Shown here: positions 1-10,194 of the stretch, piece by piece
Numbering within the stretch: the first letter of the stretch is position 1
Layout: every line of letters starts with the position of its first letter
Origin: Cinclus cinclus
Taxonomy: Eukaryota; Chordata; Aves; Passeriformes; Cinclidae
Assembly: GCF_963662255.1 (NCBI RefSeq)
Contig: NW_026912178.1
Span: forward strand, 1,178,001 to 1,242,000
Length of the DNA stretch: 64,000 nt
Direction of reading: 5' to 3'
The notes under the pieces: model-generated
What the model saw: the letters and a program-made list of their open reading frames with translations, nothing else
What the model was told of the DNA's origin: nothing
The model's database searches: none
Translations under genes and position numbers: made by a program

Positions 1-10
1 AAATGATTCA

Positions 11-47
11 TTGTGACATCAAGTGGCCTAAAAGGGCTTGGAATGCA
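11..47 (+). repeat. Module 1 (37 bp)
   Basis: This module starts TTGTGACATCAAGTGGCC after an A unit, and TTGTAACACCAAGTGGCC after most B units. Its tail alternates between GGGCTTGGAATGCA and GGGCATGGGATGCA. The CACCAAGTGGC form resembles a CTCF core but has A where the motif has a nearly invariant G. Confidence 0.9.
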
Positions 48-84
48 TTGTGACACCACAGAGGTTAAGAGAAGCAGGGAACCA
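48..84 (+). repeat. Module 2 (37 bp), most conserved module
   Basis: It starts TTGTGACACCACAGAGG and continues TTAAGAGAAGCAAGGAACCA or with GCAGGG. A and B units share it almost unchanged. The main variants are CACAGGGG or CATAGGGG for CACAGAGG, and GCAAGCAACC, GCAAGTAACC or GCCGGGAACC in the tail. Confidence 0.9.
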
Positions 85-120
85 TTGTGACCCAATGCAG
101 GCTAACTATCCAAGATTCCC
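85..120 (+). repeat. Module 3 (36 bp)
   Basis: It starts TTGTGACCCAATGCAGG in A units and TTGTGACCCAAGGGAGG in B units. The tail is CTAAGAATCCC in typical A units and CTAATGATCCA or CTAATGATCCCC in B units. Other tails seen are CTAACGATCCCC, CTAAAGATCCA and CTAGAGAGTCCC; the last is one base longer. Confidence 0.88.
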
Positions 121-157
121 TTTTGACACCAGGGGGCGCAAAAGGACCACGGATGAA
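121..157 (+). repeat. Module 4, type A (37 bp), carries the CTCF-like core
   Basis: It starts TTTTGACACCAGGGGGCGC and continues AAAAGGACCACGGATGAA. It is the most G-rich module and holds both regular CpG sites of the A unit. The type-B counterpart at 341-377 keeps TGACACCAGGGG but then reads TTGTAATAGGGCCAGGGATG. This is the clearest difference between the two unit types. Confidence 0.9.
123..141 (+). promoter_or_regulatory. CTCF-like motif, representative intact copy
   Basis: TTGACACCAGGGGGCGCAA matches the vertebrate CTCF consensus as I remember it (TGGCCACCAGGGGGCGCTA) at 16 of 19 positions, including an unbroken 13-base core CACCAGGGGGCGC. The mismatches are at motif positions 2, 4 and 18; position 4 is usually a well-conserved C. 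The motif recurs in most type-A units, always on the plus strand, typically 440 bp apart (563-581, 1443-1461 and so on). It contains a CpG in GGCGC, a place where CTCF binding is known to be methylation-sensitive. The match is seen directly; binding is inference. Confidence 0.6.
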
Positions 158-194
158 CTGTGACAGCATGGCAACCTATAGAAGCAAGGATCTA
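158..194 (+). repeat. Module 5 (37 bp)
   Basis: The A form starts CTGTGACAGCATGG and ends AGAAGCAAGGATCTA. It contains CTGTGACAG, a perfect odd-centred inverted repeat that includes a TGACAG hexamer. The B form starts TTGTGAAAGCATGG and ends AACATGGAAACA. A-form variants include CTGTGACGGC with an upstream GGATGTA, and GCATGGCGACC. Confidence 0.88.
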
Positions 195-230
195 TTATGA
201 CACCATGAAGGCCAAGAATCAAATGATTCA
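195..230 (+). repeat. Module 6 (36 bp)
   Basis: It starts TTATGACACCATGAAGGCC in A units and TTATGACACCATAGAGGCC in B units. Nearly all copies end CAAATGATTCA, which contains the near-palindrome ATGATTCAT when read into the next module. Some A copies read GAAGGAAAAG instead of GAAGGCCAAG, for example near 1748-1757. Confidence 0.88.
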
Positions 231-450
231 TTGTGACATCAAGTGGCCTAAAAGGGCTTGGAATGCATTGTGACACCACAGAGGTTAAGAGAAGCAAGGA
301 ACCATTGTGACCCAAGGGAGGCTAACAATTTAATGATCCATTGTGACACCAGGGGTTGTAATAGGGCCAGGGATGAATTGTGAAAGCATGGAGCCCAAGA
401 AAAACATGGAAACATTTTGACACCATAGAGGTCAAGACTCAAATGATTCA
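231..450 (+). repeat. Type B unit, 220 bp, B1 subtype (reference copy)
   Basis: Type B is recognised by CACCAGGGGTTGTAATAGGG in module 4, by TTGTGAAAGCATGG in module 5 followed by a CCCAAGAAAAACATGG stretch, and by CACCATAGAGG in module 6. The sequence that follows usually starts TTGTAACACC rather than TTGTGACATC, so the first module after a B unit can also be told apart. This copy carries private changes: AATTTAATG at about 328-336 and GAGGTCAAG at about 428-436. Confidence 0.9.
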
Positions 451-1002
451 TTGTTACACCAAGTGGCCTAAAAGGGCATGGGATGCATTGTGACAACACA
501 GAGGTTAAGAGAAGCAAGGAACCATTGTGACCCAATGCAGGCTAACAATCTAAGAATCCCTTTTGACACCAGGGGGCGCAAAAGGACCACCGATGATCTG
601 TGACATCATGGGGACCTTTAGAAGCAAGGATTTATTATGACACCATGAAGGCCAAGAATCAAATGATTCATTGTGACATCAAGTGGCCTAAAAGGGCTTG
701 GAATGCATTGTGACACCACAGAGGTTAAGAGAAGCAAGGAACCATTGTGACCCAAGGGAGGCTAACAATCTAATGATCCCCAGTGACACCAGGGTTTGTA
801 ATAGGGCCAGGGATGAATTGTGAAAGCATGGGGCCCAATAAAATCATGGAAACATTATGACACCATAGAGGCCAAGACTCAAATGATTCATTGTAACACC
901 AAGTGGCCTAAAAGGGCTTGGAATGCATTGTGACACCACAGAGGTTAAGAGAAGCAGGGAACCATTGTGACCCAATGCAGGCTAACAATCTAACGATCCC
1001 CT

Positions 1003-1021
1003 GTGACACCAGGGGGCGCAA
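1003..1021 (+). promoter_or_regulatory. CTCF-like motif in a unit with B-type left flank
   Basis: The core CACCAGGGGGCGC is intact, but the sequence before it is CTAACGATCCCCTGTGACACC instead of the usual CTAAGAATCCCTTTTGACACC, split here as CTAACGATCC then CCTGTGACACC. That left flank is otherwise typical of B units, so this unit looks like a B-to-A switch just upstream of the core. Confidence 0.6.
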
Positions 1022-1330
1022 AAGGACCACGGATGAACTGTGACAGCATGGGGACCTATAGAAGCAAGGATCTATTATGACACCATGAAGGCCAAGAATC
1101 AAATGATTCATTGTGACATCAAGTGGCCTAAAAGGGCTTGGAATGCATTGTGACACCACAGAGGTTAAGAGAAGCAAGGAACCATTGTGACCCAAGGGAG
1201 GCTAACAATCTAATGATCCATTGTGACACCAGGGGTTGTAATAGGGCCAGGGATGAATTGTGAAAGCATGGAGCCCAAGAAAAACATGGAAACATTATGA
1301 CACCATAGAGGCCAAGACTCAAATGATTCA

Positions 1331-1770
1331 TTGTAACACCAAGTGGCCTTAAAGGGCATGGGATGCATTGTGACACCACAGAGGTTAAGAGAAGCAGGGA
1401 ACCATTGTGACCCAATGCAGGCTAACAATCTAAGAATCCCTTTTGACACCAGGGGGCGCAAAAGGACCACGGATGAACTGTGACAACATGGGGACCTATA
1501 GAAGCAAGGATCTATTATGACACCATGAAGGCCAAGAATCAAATGATTCATTGTGACATCAAGTGGCCTAAAAGTGCATGGGTTGCATTGTGACACCACA
1601 GAGGTTAAGAGACGCAAGGAACCATTGTGACCCAATGGAGGCTAACAATCTAAGAATCCCTTTTGACACCAGGGGGCGTAAAAGGGCCACCGATGAACTG
1701 TGACAGCATGGGGACCTTTAGAAGCAAGGATTTATTAAGACAGCATGAAGGAAAAGAATCAAATGATTCA
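1331..1770 (+). repeat. A-A pair breaking the A-B alternation
   Basis: Two successive units carry type-A module 4, at 1443-1461 and 1663-1681, 220 bp apart with no B unit between. Other A-A pairs have module 4 near 3429/3649, 4089/4309, 19041/19261, 32671/32891, 44331/44551, 53561/53781, 57521/57741, 58181/58401 and 60381/60601. Several of these are copies of one another within duplicated blocks. They fit unequal exchange shifted by one 220-bp unit. Confidence 0.85.
1663..1681 (+). promoter_or_regulatory. CTCF-like motif, GCGT variant
   Basis: The core ends GGGGGCGTAAAAGGG instead of GGGGGCGCAAAAGG, changing a moderately conserved motif base. The same variant is seen near 4309 and 7387, in the second unit of an A-A pair. 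The following sequence also differs (GGGCCACCGATG). Confidence 0.5.
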
Positions 1771-2210
1771 TTGTGACATCAAGTGGCCTAAAAGGGCTTG
1801 GAATGCATTGTGACACCACAGAGGTTAAGAGAAGCAAGGAACCATTGTGACCCAAGGGAGGCTAACAATCTAATGATCCCCAGTGACACCAGGGTTTGTA
1901 ATAGGGCCAGGGATGAATTGTGAAAGCATGGGGCCCAAGAAAAACATGGAAACATTATGACACCATGAAGGCCAAGAATCAAATGATTCATTGTGACATC
2001 AAGTGGCCTAAAAGGGCATGGGATGCATTGTGACACCACAGAGGTTAAGAGAAGCAAGGAACCATTGTGACCCCATGCAGGCTAACTATCCAAGATTCCC
2101 TTTTGACACCAGGGGGCGCAAAAGGACCACGGATGAACTGTGACAGCATGGGGACCTATAGAAGCAAGGATTTATTATGACACCATGAAGGCCAAGAATC
2201 AAATGATTCA

Positions 2211-2429
2211 TTGTGACATCAAGTGGCCTAAAAGGGCTTGGAATGCATTGTGACACCACAGAGGTTAAGAGAAGCAGGGAACCATTGTGACCCAAGGGAG
2301 GCTAACAATCTAAAGATCCATTGTGACACCAGGGGTTGTAATAGGGCCAGGGATGAATTGTGAAAGCATGGGGCACAATAAATCATGGAAATATTATGAC
2401 ACCATGAAGGCCAAGAATCAAATGATTCA
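2211..2429 (+). repeat. Type B unit, B2 subtype, 219 bp
   Basis: In this B subtype module 5 reads GGGCACAATAAATCATGG and is 36 bp instead of 37, so the whole unit is 219 bp. Many B units share this form. A close relative has GCACAATTAATCATGG followed by ATGACAACATAG, for example near 3251-3290. These one-base deletions explain why the larger duplication offsets are multiples of 220 minus one or two. Confidence 0.88.
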
Positions 2430-5417
2430 TTGTGACATCAAGTGGCCTAAAAGGGCATGGGATGCATTGTGACACCACAGAGGTTAAGAGAAGCAAGGAA
2501 CCATTGTGACCCAATGCAGGCTAACAATCTAAGAATCCCTTTTGACACCAGGGGGCGCAAAAGGACCACGGATGAACTGTGACAGCATGGGGACCTATAG
2601 AAGCAAGGATCTCTTATGACACCATGAAGGCCAAGAATCAAATGATTCATTGGGACATCAAGTGGCCTAAAAGGGCTTGGAATGCATTGTGACACCACAG
2701 AGGTTAAGAGAAGCAAGGAACCATTGTGACCCAAGGGAGGCTAACAATCTAATGATCCATTGTGACACCAGGGGTTGTAATAGGGCCAGGGATGAATTGT
2801 GAAAGCATGGAGCCCAAGAAAAACATGGAAACATTTTGACACCATAGAGGCCAAGACTCAAATGATTCATTGTAACACCAAGTGGCCTAAAAGGACATGG
2901 GATGCATTGTGACACCATAGGGGTTAAGAGAAGCAAGGAACCATTGTGACCCAATGCAGGCTAACAATCTAAGAATCCCTTTTGACACCAGGGGGCGCAA
3001 AAGGACCACGGATGAACTGTGACAGCATGGGGACCTATAGAAGCAAGGATCTATTATGACACCATGAAGGCCAAGAATCAAATGATTCATTGTGACATCA
3101 AGTGGCCTAAAAGGGCTTGGAATGCATTGTGACACCACAGAGGTTAAGAGAAGCAGGGAACCATTGTGACTCAAGGGAGGCTAACAATCTAACGATCCCC
3201 TGTGACACCAGGGGTTGTAATAGGGGCAGGGATGAATTGTGAAAGCATGGGGCACAATTAATCATGGAAATATTATGACAACATAGAGGCCAAGACTCAA
3301 ATGATTCATTGTAACACCAAGTGGCCTTAAAGGGCATGGGATGCATTGTGACACCACAGAGGTTAAGAGAAGCAGGGAACCATTGTGACCCAATGCAGGC
3401 TAACAATCTAGAGAGTCCCTTTTGACACCAGGGGGCGCAAAAGGACCACGGATGAACTGTGACAGCATGGGGACCTATAGAAGCAAGGATCTATTATGAC
3501 ACCATGAAGGCCAAGAATCAAATGATTCATTGTGACATCAAGTGGCCTAAAAGGGCTTGGAATGCATTGTGACACCACAGAGGTTAAGAGAAGCAAGGAA
3601 CCATTGTGACCCAATGCAGGCTAACAATCTAAGAATCCCTTTTGACACCAGGGGGCGCAAAAGGACCACGGATCAACTGTGACAGCATGGGGACCTATAG
3701 AAGCAAGGATCTATTATGACACCATGAAGGCCAAGAATCAAATGATTCATTGTGACATCAAGTGGCCTAAAAGGGCTTGGAATGCATTGTGACACCACAG
3801 AGGTTAAGAGAAGCAAGGAACCATTGTGACCCAAGGGAGGCTAACAATCTAATGATCCATTGTGACACCAGGGGTTGTAATAGGGCCAGGGATGAATTGT
3901 GAAAGCATGGAGCCCAAGAAAAACATGGAAACATTATGACACCATAGAGGCCAAGACTCAAATGATTCATTGTAACACCAAGTGGCCTTAAAGGGCATGG
4001 GATGCATTGTGACACCACAGAGGTTAAGAGAAGCAGGGAACCATTGTGACCCAATGCAGGCTAACAATCTAAGAATCCCTTTTGACACCAGGGGGCGCAA
4101 AAGGACCACAGATGAACTGTGACAACATGGGGACCTATAGAAGCAAGGATCTATTATGACACCATGAAGGCCAAGAATCAAATGATTCATTGTGACATCA
4201 AGTGGCCTAAAAGTGCATGGGTTGCATTGTGACACCACAGAGGTTAAGAGAAGCAAGGAACCATTGTGACCCAATGGAGGCTAACAATCTAAGAATCCCT
4301 TTTGACACCAGGGGGCGTAAAAGGGCCACCGATGAACTGTGACAGCATGGGGACCTTTAGAAGCAAGGATTTATTATGACACCATGAAGGCCAAGAATCA
4401 AATGATTCATTGTGACATCAAGTGGCCTAAAAGGGCTTGGAATGCATTGTGACACCACAGAGGTTAAGAGAAGCAGGGAACCATTGTGACCCAAGGGAGG
4501 CTAACAATCTAATGATCCCCTGTGACACCAGGGGTTGTAATAGGGCCAGGGATGAATTGTGAAAGCATGGGGCCCAAGAAAAACATGGAAACATTATGAC
4601 ACCATAGAGGCCAAGACTCAAATGATTCATTGTAACACCAAGTGGCCTAAAAGGGCATGGGATGCATTGTGACACCACAGAGGTTAAGAGAAGCAAGGAA
4701 CCATTGTGACCCCATGCAGGCTAACTATCCAAGATTCCCTTTTGACACCAGGGGGCGCAAAAGGACCACGGATGAACTGTGACAGCATGGGGACCTATAG
4801 AAGCAAGGATTTATTATGACACCATGAAGGCCAAGAATCAAATGATTCATTGTGACATCAAGTGGCCTAAAAGGGCTTGGAATGCATTGTGACACCACAG
4901 AGGTTAAGAGAAGCAGGGAACCATTGTGACCCAAGGGAGGCTAACAATCTAAAGATCCATTGTGACACCAGGGGTTGTAATAGGGCCAGGGATGAATTGT
5001 GAAAGCATGGGGCACAATAAATCATGGAAATATTATGACACCATGAAGGCCAAGAATCAAATGATTCATTGTGACATCAAGTGGCCTAAAAGGGCATGGG
5101 ATGCATTGTGACACCACAGAGGTTAAGAGAAGCAAGGAACCATTGTGACCCAATGCAGGCTAACAATCTAAGAATCCCTTTTGACACCAGGGGGCGCAAA
5201 AGGACCACGGATGAACTGTGACAGCATGGGGACCTATAGAAGCAAGGATCTATTATGACACCATGAAGGCCAAGAATCAAATGATTCATTGTGACATCAA
5301 GTGGCCTAAAAGGGCTTGGAATGCATTGTGACACCACAGAGGTTAAGAGAAGCAGGGAACCATTGTGACTCAAGGGAGGCTAACAATCTAACGATCCCCT
5401 GTGACACCAGGGGTTGT
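2340..5417 (+). repeat. 3078-bp, 14-unit block, copy 1
   Basis: This block matches the next 3078 bp almost base for base. Shared rare variants include GGATCTCTTATGACACC near 2610 and 5688, TCATTGGGACATC near 2649 and 5727, GGATCAACTG near 3671 and 6749, and the TCTAGA marker. The left edge is set where copy 1 reads CTAAAGATCCATTG (about 2311) but the position 3078 bp on reads CTAACGATCCCCTG. Edges are accurate to about 50 bp. Confidence 0.88.
3407..3412. other. TCTAGA marker of a module-3 subfamily
   Basis: Module 3 here reads AATCTAGAGAGTCCC instead of AATCTAAGAATCCC, one base longer, creating a TCTAGA palindrome. The marker recurs near 6485, 8684, 11322, 13300, 15937, 23854, 25173, 29130, 31767, 34625, 35944, 39022, 40341 and 50455. 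I did not see it between 16 and 23.8 kb or after 50.5 kb. Typical spacings are 1319, 1978, 2199, 2638 and 3078 bp, which are whole numbers of units less a few bases. It is a useful tracer of block copying. Confidence 0.85.
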
Positions 5418-8400
5418 AATAGGGCCAGGGATGAATTGTGAAAGCATGGGGCACAATAAATCATGGAAATATTATGACACCATGAAGGCCAAGAATCAAA
5501 TGATTCATTGTGACATCAAGTGGCCTAAAAGGGCATGGGATGCATTGTGACACCACAGAGGTTAAGAGAAGCAAGGAACCATTGTGACCCAATGCAGGCT
5601 AACAATCTAAGAATCCCTTTTGACACCAGGGGGCGCAAAAGGACCACGGATGAACTGTGACAGCATGGGGACCTATAGAAGCAAGGATCTCTTATGACAC
5701 CATGAAGGCCAAGAATCAAATGATTCATTGGGACATCAAGTGGCCTAAAAGGGCTTGGAATGCATTGTGACACCACAGAGGTTAAGAGAAGCAAGGAACC
5801 ATTGTGACCCAAGGGAGGCTAACAATCTAATGATCCATTGTGACACCAGGGGTTGTAATAGGGCCAGGGATGAATTGTGAAAGCATGGAGCCCAAGAAAA
5901 ACATGGAAACATTTTGACACCATAGAGGCCAAGACTCAAATGATTCATTGTAACACCAAGTGGCCTAAAAGGACATGGGATGCATTGTGACACCATAGGG
6001 GTTAAGAGAAGCAAGGAACCATTGTGACCCAATGCAGGCTAACAATCTAAGAATCCCTTTTGACACCAGGGGGCGCAAAAGGACCACGGATGAACTGTGA
6101 CAGCATGGGGACCTATAGAAGCAAGGATCTATTATGACACCATGAAGGCCAAGAATCAAATGATTCATTGTGACATCAAGTGGCCTAAAAGGGCTTGGAA
6201 TGCATTGTGACACCACAGAGGTTAAGAGAAGCAGGGAACCATTGTGACTCAAGGGAGGCTAACAATCTAACGATCCCCTGTGACACCAGGGGTTGTAATA
6301 GGGGCAGGGATGAATTGTGAAAGCATGGGGCACAATTAATCATGGAAATATTATGACAACATAGAGGCCAAGACTCAAATGATTCATTGTAACACCAAGT
6401 GGCCTTAAAGGGCATGGGATGCATTGTGACACCACAGAGGTTAAGAGAAGCAGGGAACCATTGTGACCCAATGCAGGCTAACAATCTAGAGAGTCCCTTT
6501 TGACACCAGGGGGCGCAAAAGGACCACGGATGAACTGTGACAGCATGGGGACCTATAGAAGCAAGGATCTATTATGACACCATGAAGGCCAAGAATCAAA
6601 TGATTCATTGTGACATCAAGTGGCCTAAAAGGGCTTGGAATGCATTGTGACACCACAGAGGTTAAGAGAAGCAAGGAACCATTGTGACCCAATGCAGGCT
6701 AACAATCTAAGAATCCCTTTTGACACCAGGGGGCGCAAAAGGACCACGGATCAACTGTGACAGCATGGGGACCTATAGAAGCAAGGATCTATTATGACAC
6801 CATGAAGGCCAAGAATCAAATGATTCATTGTGACATCAAGTGGCCTAAAAGGGCTTGGAATGCATTGTGACACCACAGAGGTTAAGAGAAGCAAGGAACC
6901 ATTGTGACCCAAGGGAGGCTAACAATCTAATGATCCATTGTGACACCAGGGGTTGTAATAGGGCCAGGGATGAATTGTGAAAGCATGGAGCCCAAGAAAA
7001 ACATGGAAACATTATGACACCATAGAGGCCAAGACTCAAATGATTCATTGTAACACCAAGTGGCCTTAAAGGGCATGGGATGCATTGTGACACCACAGAG
7101 GTTAAGAGAAGCAGGGAACCATTGTGACCCAATGCAGGCTAACAATCTAAGAATCCCTTTTGACACCAGGGGGCGCAAAAGGACCACAGATGAACTGTGA
7201 CAACATGGGGACCTATAGAAGCAAGGATCTATTATGACACCATGAAGGCCAAGAATCAAATGATTCATTGTGACATCAAGTGGCCTAAAAGTGCATGGGT
7301 TGCATTGTGACACCACAGAGGTTAAGAGAAGCAAGGAACCATTGTGACCCAATGGAGGCTAACAATCTAAGAATCCCTTTTGACACCAGGGGGCGTAAAA
7401 GGGCCACCGATGAACTGTGACAGCATGGGGACCTTTAGAAGCAAGGATTTATTATGACACCATGAAGGCCAAGAATCAAATGATTCATTGTGACATCAAG
7501 TGGCCTAAAAGGGCTTGGAATGCATTGTGACACCACAGAGGTTAAGAGAAGCAGGGAACCATTGTGACCCAAGGGAGGCTAACAATCTAATGATCCCCTG
7601 TGACACCAGGGGTTGTAATAGGGCCAGGGATGAATTGTGAAAGCATGGGGCCCAAGAAAAACATGGAAACATTATGACACCATAGAGGCCAAGACTCAAA
7701 TGATTCATTGTAACACCAAGTGGCCTAAAAGGGCATGGGATGCATTGTGACACCACAGAGGTTAAGAGAAGCAAGGAACCATTGTGACCCAATGCAGGCT
7801 AACTATCCAAGATTCCCTTTTGACACCAGGGGGCGCAAAAGGACCACGGATGAACTGTGACAGCATGGGGACCTATAGAAGCAAGGATTTATTATGACAC
7901 CATGAAGGCCAAGAATCAAATGATTCATTGTGACATCAAGTGGCCTAAAAGGGCTTGGAATGCATTGTGACACCACAGAGGTTAAGAGAAGCAGGGAACC
8001 ATTGTGACCCAAGGGAGGCTAACAATCTAAAGATCCATTGTGACACCAGGGGTTGTAATAGGGCCAGGGATGAATTGTGAAAGCATGGGGCACAATAAAT
8101 CATGGAAATATTATGACACCATGAAGGCCAAGAATCAAATGATTCATTGTGACATCAAGTGGCCTAAAAGGGCATGGGATGCATTGTGACACCACAGAGG
8201 TTAAGAGAAGCAAGGAACCATTGTGACCCAATGCAGGCTAACAATCTAAGAATCCCTTTTGACACCAGGGGGCGCAAAAGGACCACGGATGAACTGTGAC
8301 AGCATGGGGACCTATAGAAGCAAGGATCTATTATGACACCATGAAGGCCAAGAATCAAATGATTCATTGTGACATCAAGTGGCCTAAAAGGGCTTGGAAT

Positions 8401-8495
8401 GCATTGTGACACCACAGAGGTTAAGAGAAGCAGGGAACCATTGTGACTCAAGGGAGGCTAACAATCTAACGATCCCCTGTGACACCAGGGGTTGT
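5418..8495 (+). repeat. 3078-bp, 14-unit block, copy 2
   Basis: This is the tandem second copy of the preceding block. The only difference I spotted is CCCAATGCAGG near 7788 where copy 1 has CCCCATGCAGG near 4710. The right edge is near 8500, where GGGGCAGGG replaces GGGCCAGGG and the sequence then follows the pattern seen 2199 bp earlier. The near identity implies a recent event. Confidence 0.88.
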
Positions 8496-9138
8496 AATAG
8501 GGGCAGGGATGAATTGTGAAAGCATGGGGCACAATTAATCATGGAAATATTATGACAACATAGAGGCCAAGACTCAAATGATTCATTGTAACACCAAGTG
8601 GCCTTAAAGGGCATGGGATGCATTGTGACACCACAGAGGTTAAGAGAAGCAGGGAACCATTGTGACCCAATGCAGGCTAACAATCTAGAGAGTCCCTTTT
8701 GACACCAGGGGGCGCAAAAGGACCACGGATGAACTGTGACAGCATGGGGACCTATAGAAGCAAGGATCTATTATGACACCATGAAGGCCAAGAATCAAAT
8801 GATTCATTGTGACATCAAGTGGCCTAAAAGGGCTTGGAATGCATTGTGACACCACAGAGGTTAAGAGAAGCAAGGAACCATTGTGACCCAATGCAGGCTA
8901 ACAATCTAATGATCCATTGTGACACCAGGGGTTGTAATAGGGCCAGGGATGAATTGTGAAAGCATGGAGCCCAAGAAAAACATGGAAACATTATGACACT
9001 ATAGAGGCCAAGACTCAAATGATTCATTGTAACACCAAGTGGCCTAAAAGGGCATGGGATGCATTGTGACACCACAGGGGTTAAGAGAAGCAAGGAACCA
9101 TTGTGACCCAATGTAGGCTAACAATCTAAGAATCCCTT

Positions 9139-9157
9139 TTGACACCAGGGGGCTCAA
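9139..9157 (+). promoter_or_regulatory. CTCF-like motif, GGCTC variant without CpG
   Basis: The core reads CACCAGGGGGCTC, with G to T in the CpG. About 25 A units share it, for example near 14645, 16405, 18601, 21463, 24320, 25640, 30471, 36410, 40803, 46741, 52230 and 56639. It often goes with GGATGTACTGTGACGGC in the next module and so marks an A subfamily. The change removes the methylatable CpG and should weaken the match. Confidence 0.55.
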
Positions 9158-10194
9158 AAGGACCACGGATGTACTGTGACGGCATGGGGACCTATAGAAG
9201 CAAGGATCTATTATGACACCATGAAGGCCAAGAATCAAATGATTCATTGTGACATCAAGTGGCCTAAAAGGGCTTGGAATGCATTGTGACACCACAGAGG
9301 TTAAGAGAAGCAGGGAACCTTTGTGGCCCAAGGGAGGCTAACAATCTAATGATCCCCTGTGACACCAGGGGTTGTAATAGGGCCAGGGATGAATTGTGAA
9401 AGCATGGGGCACAATAAATCATGGAAATATTATGACACCATAGAGGCCAAGATTCAAATGATTCATTGTAACACCAAGTGGCCTAAAAGGGCATGGGATG
9501 CATTGTGACACCACAGAGGTTAAGAGAAGCAGGGAACCATTGTGACCCAATGCAGGCTAACAATCTAAGAATCCCTTTTGACACCAGGGGGCGCAAAAGG
9601 ACCACGGATGAACTGTGACAGCATGGGGACCTATAGAAGCAAGGATCTATTATGACACCATGAAGGCCAAGAATCAAATGATTCATTGTGACATCAAGTG
9701 GCCTAAAAGGGCTTGGAATGCATTGTGACACCACAGAGGTTAAGAGAAGCCGGGAACCATTGTGGCCCAAGGGAGGCTAACAATCTAATGATCCCCAGTG
9801 ACACCAGGGGTTGTAATAGGGCCAGGGATGAATTGTGAAAGCATGGGGCCCAAGAAAAACATGGAAACATTATGACACCATAGAGGCCAAGACTCAAATG
9901 ATTCATTGTAACACCAAGTGGCCTAAAAGGGCATGGGATGCATTGTGACACCACAGAGGTTAAGAGAAGCAAGGAACCATTGTGACCCAATGCAGGCTAA
10001 CTATCCAAGATTCCCTTTTGACACCAGGGGGCGCAAAAGGACCACGGATGAACTGTGACAGCATGGGGACCTATAGAAGCCAGGATTTATTATGACACCA
10101 TGAAGGCCAAGAATCAAATGATTCATTGTGACATCAAGTGGCCTAAAAGGGCTTGGAATGCATTGTGACACCACAGAGGTTAAGAGAAGCAAGC

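Larger units (their letters stand above)
11..230 (+). repeat. Type A unit, 220 bp (reference copy)
   Basis: Type A is recognised by module 4 reading CACCAGGGGGCGCAAAAGG, by module 5 starting CTGTGACAGCATGGGGACC in most copies, and by module 6 reading CACCATGAAGGCCAAG. Most CpG dinucleotides of the satellite lie here, in GGGCGC and CCACGG. This first copy has a local change in module 5 (GGCAACC instead of GGGGACC, near 170-176). It also has the CTAACTATCCAAGATTCCC form of module 3, which recurs in many later A units. Confidence 0.9.
11..450 (+). repeat. Representative A-B dimer (440 bp, twelve modules)
   Basis: This is the first complete A unit followed by a B unit, used here as the reference higher-order repeat. 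Each half has six modules of 37, 37, 36, 37, 37 and 36 bp. The halves are most alike in modules 1 and 2 and differ most in modules 4 and 5. The A-B alternation holds for much of the window (type-A module 4 recurs near 131, 571, 1011 and 1451), but is broken by A-A and B-B neighbours, so the dimer is a frequent arrangement rather than a strict one. Confidence 0.92.

Noticed and set aside
51..69. Second CTCF site in module 2 (CACCACAGAGGTTAAG)
   Set aside because: It lacks the GGC and the conserved AG step of the motif. The resemblance comes only from shared ancestry with module 4.
221..232. AP-1 or Maf-type site in ATGATTCAT
   Set aside because: TGATTCA differs from the AP-1 consensus TGA(C/G)TCA at the centre, and a 7-base match in a repeated unit is weak evidence.
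2340..8495. Assembly artefact as the explanation for the near-identical 3078-bp copies
   Set aside because: It cannot be excluded without reads, but each duplicated block has its own offset and private substitutions (for example CCCC against CCCA near 4710/7788), which fits real array evolution better than a single misjoin.
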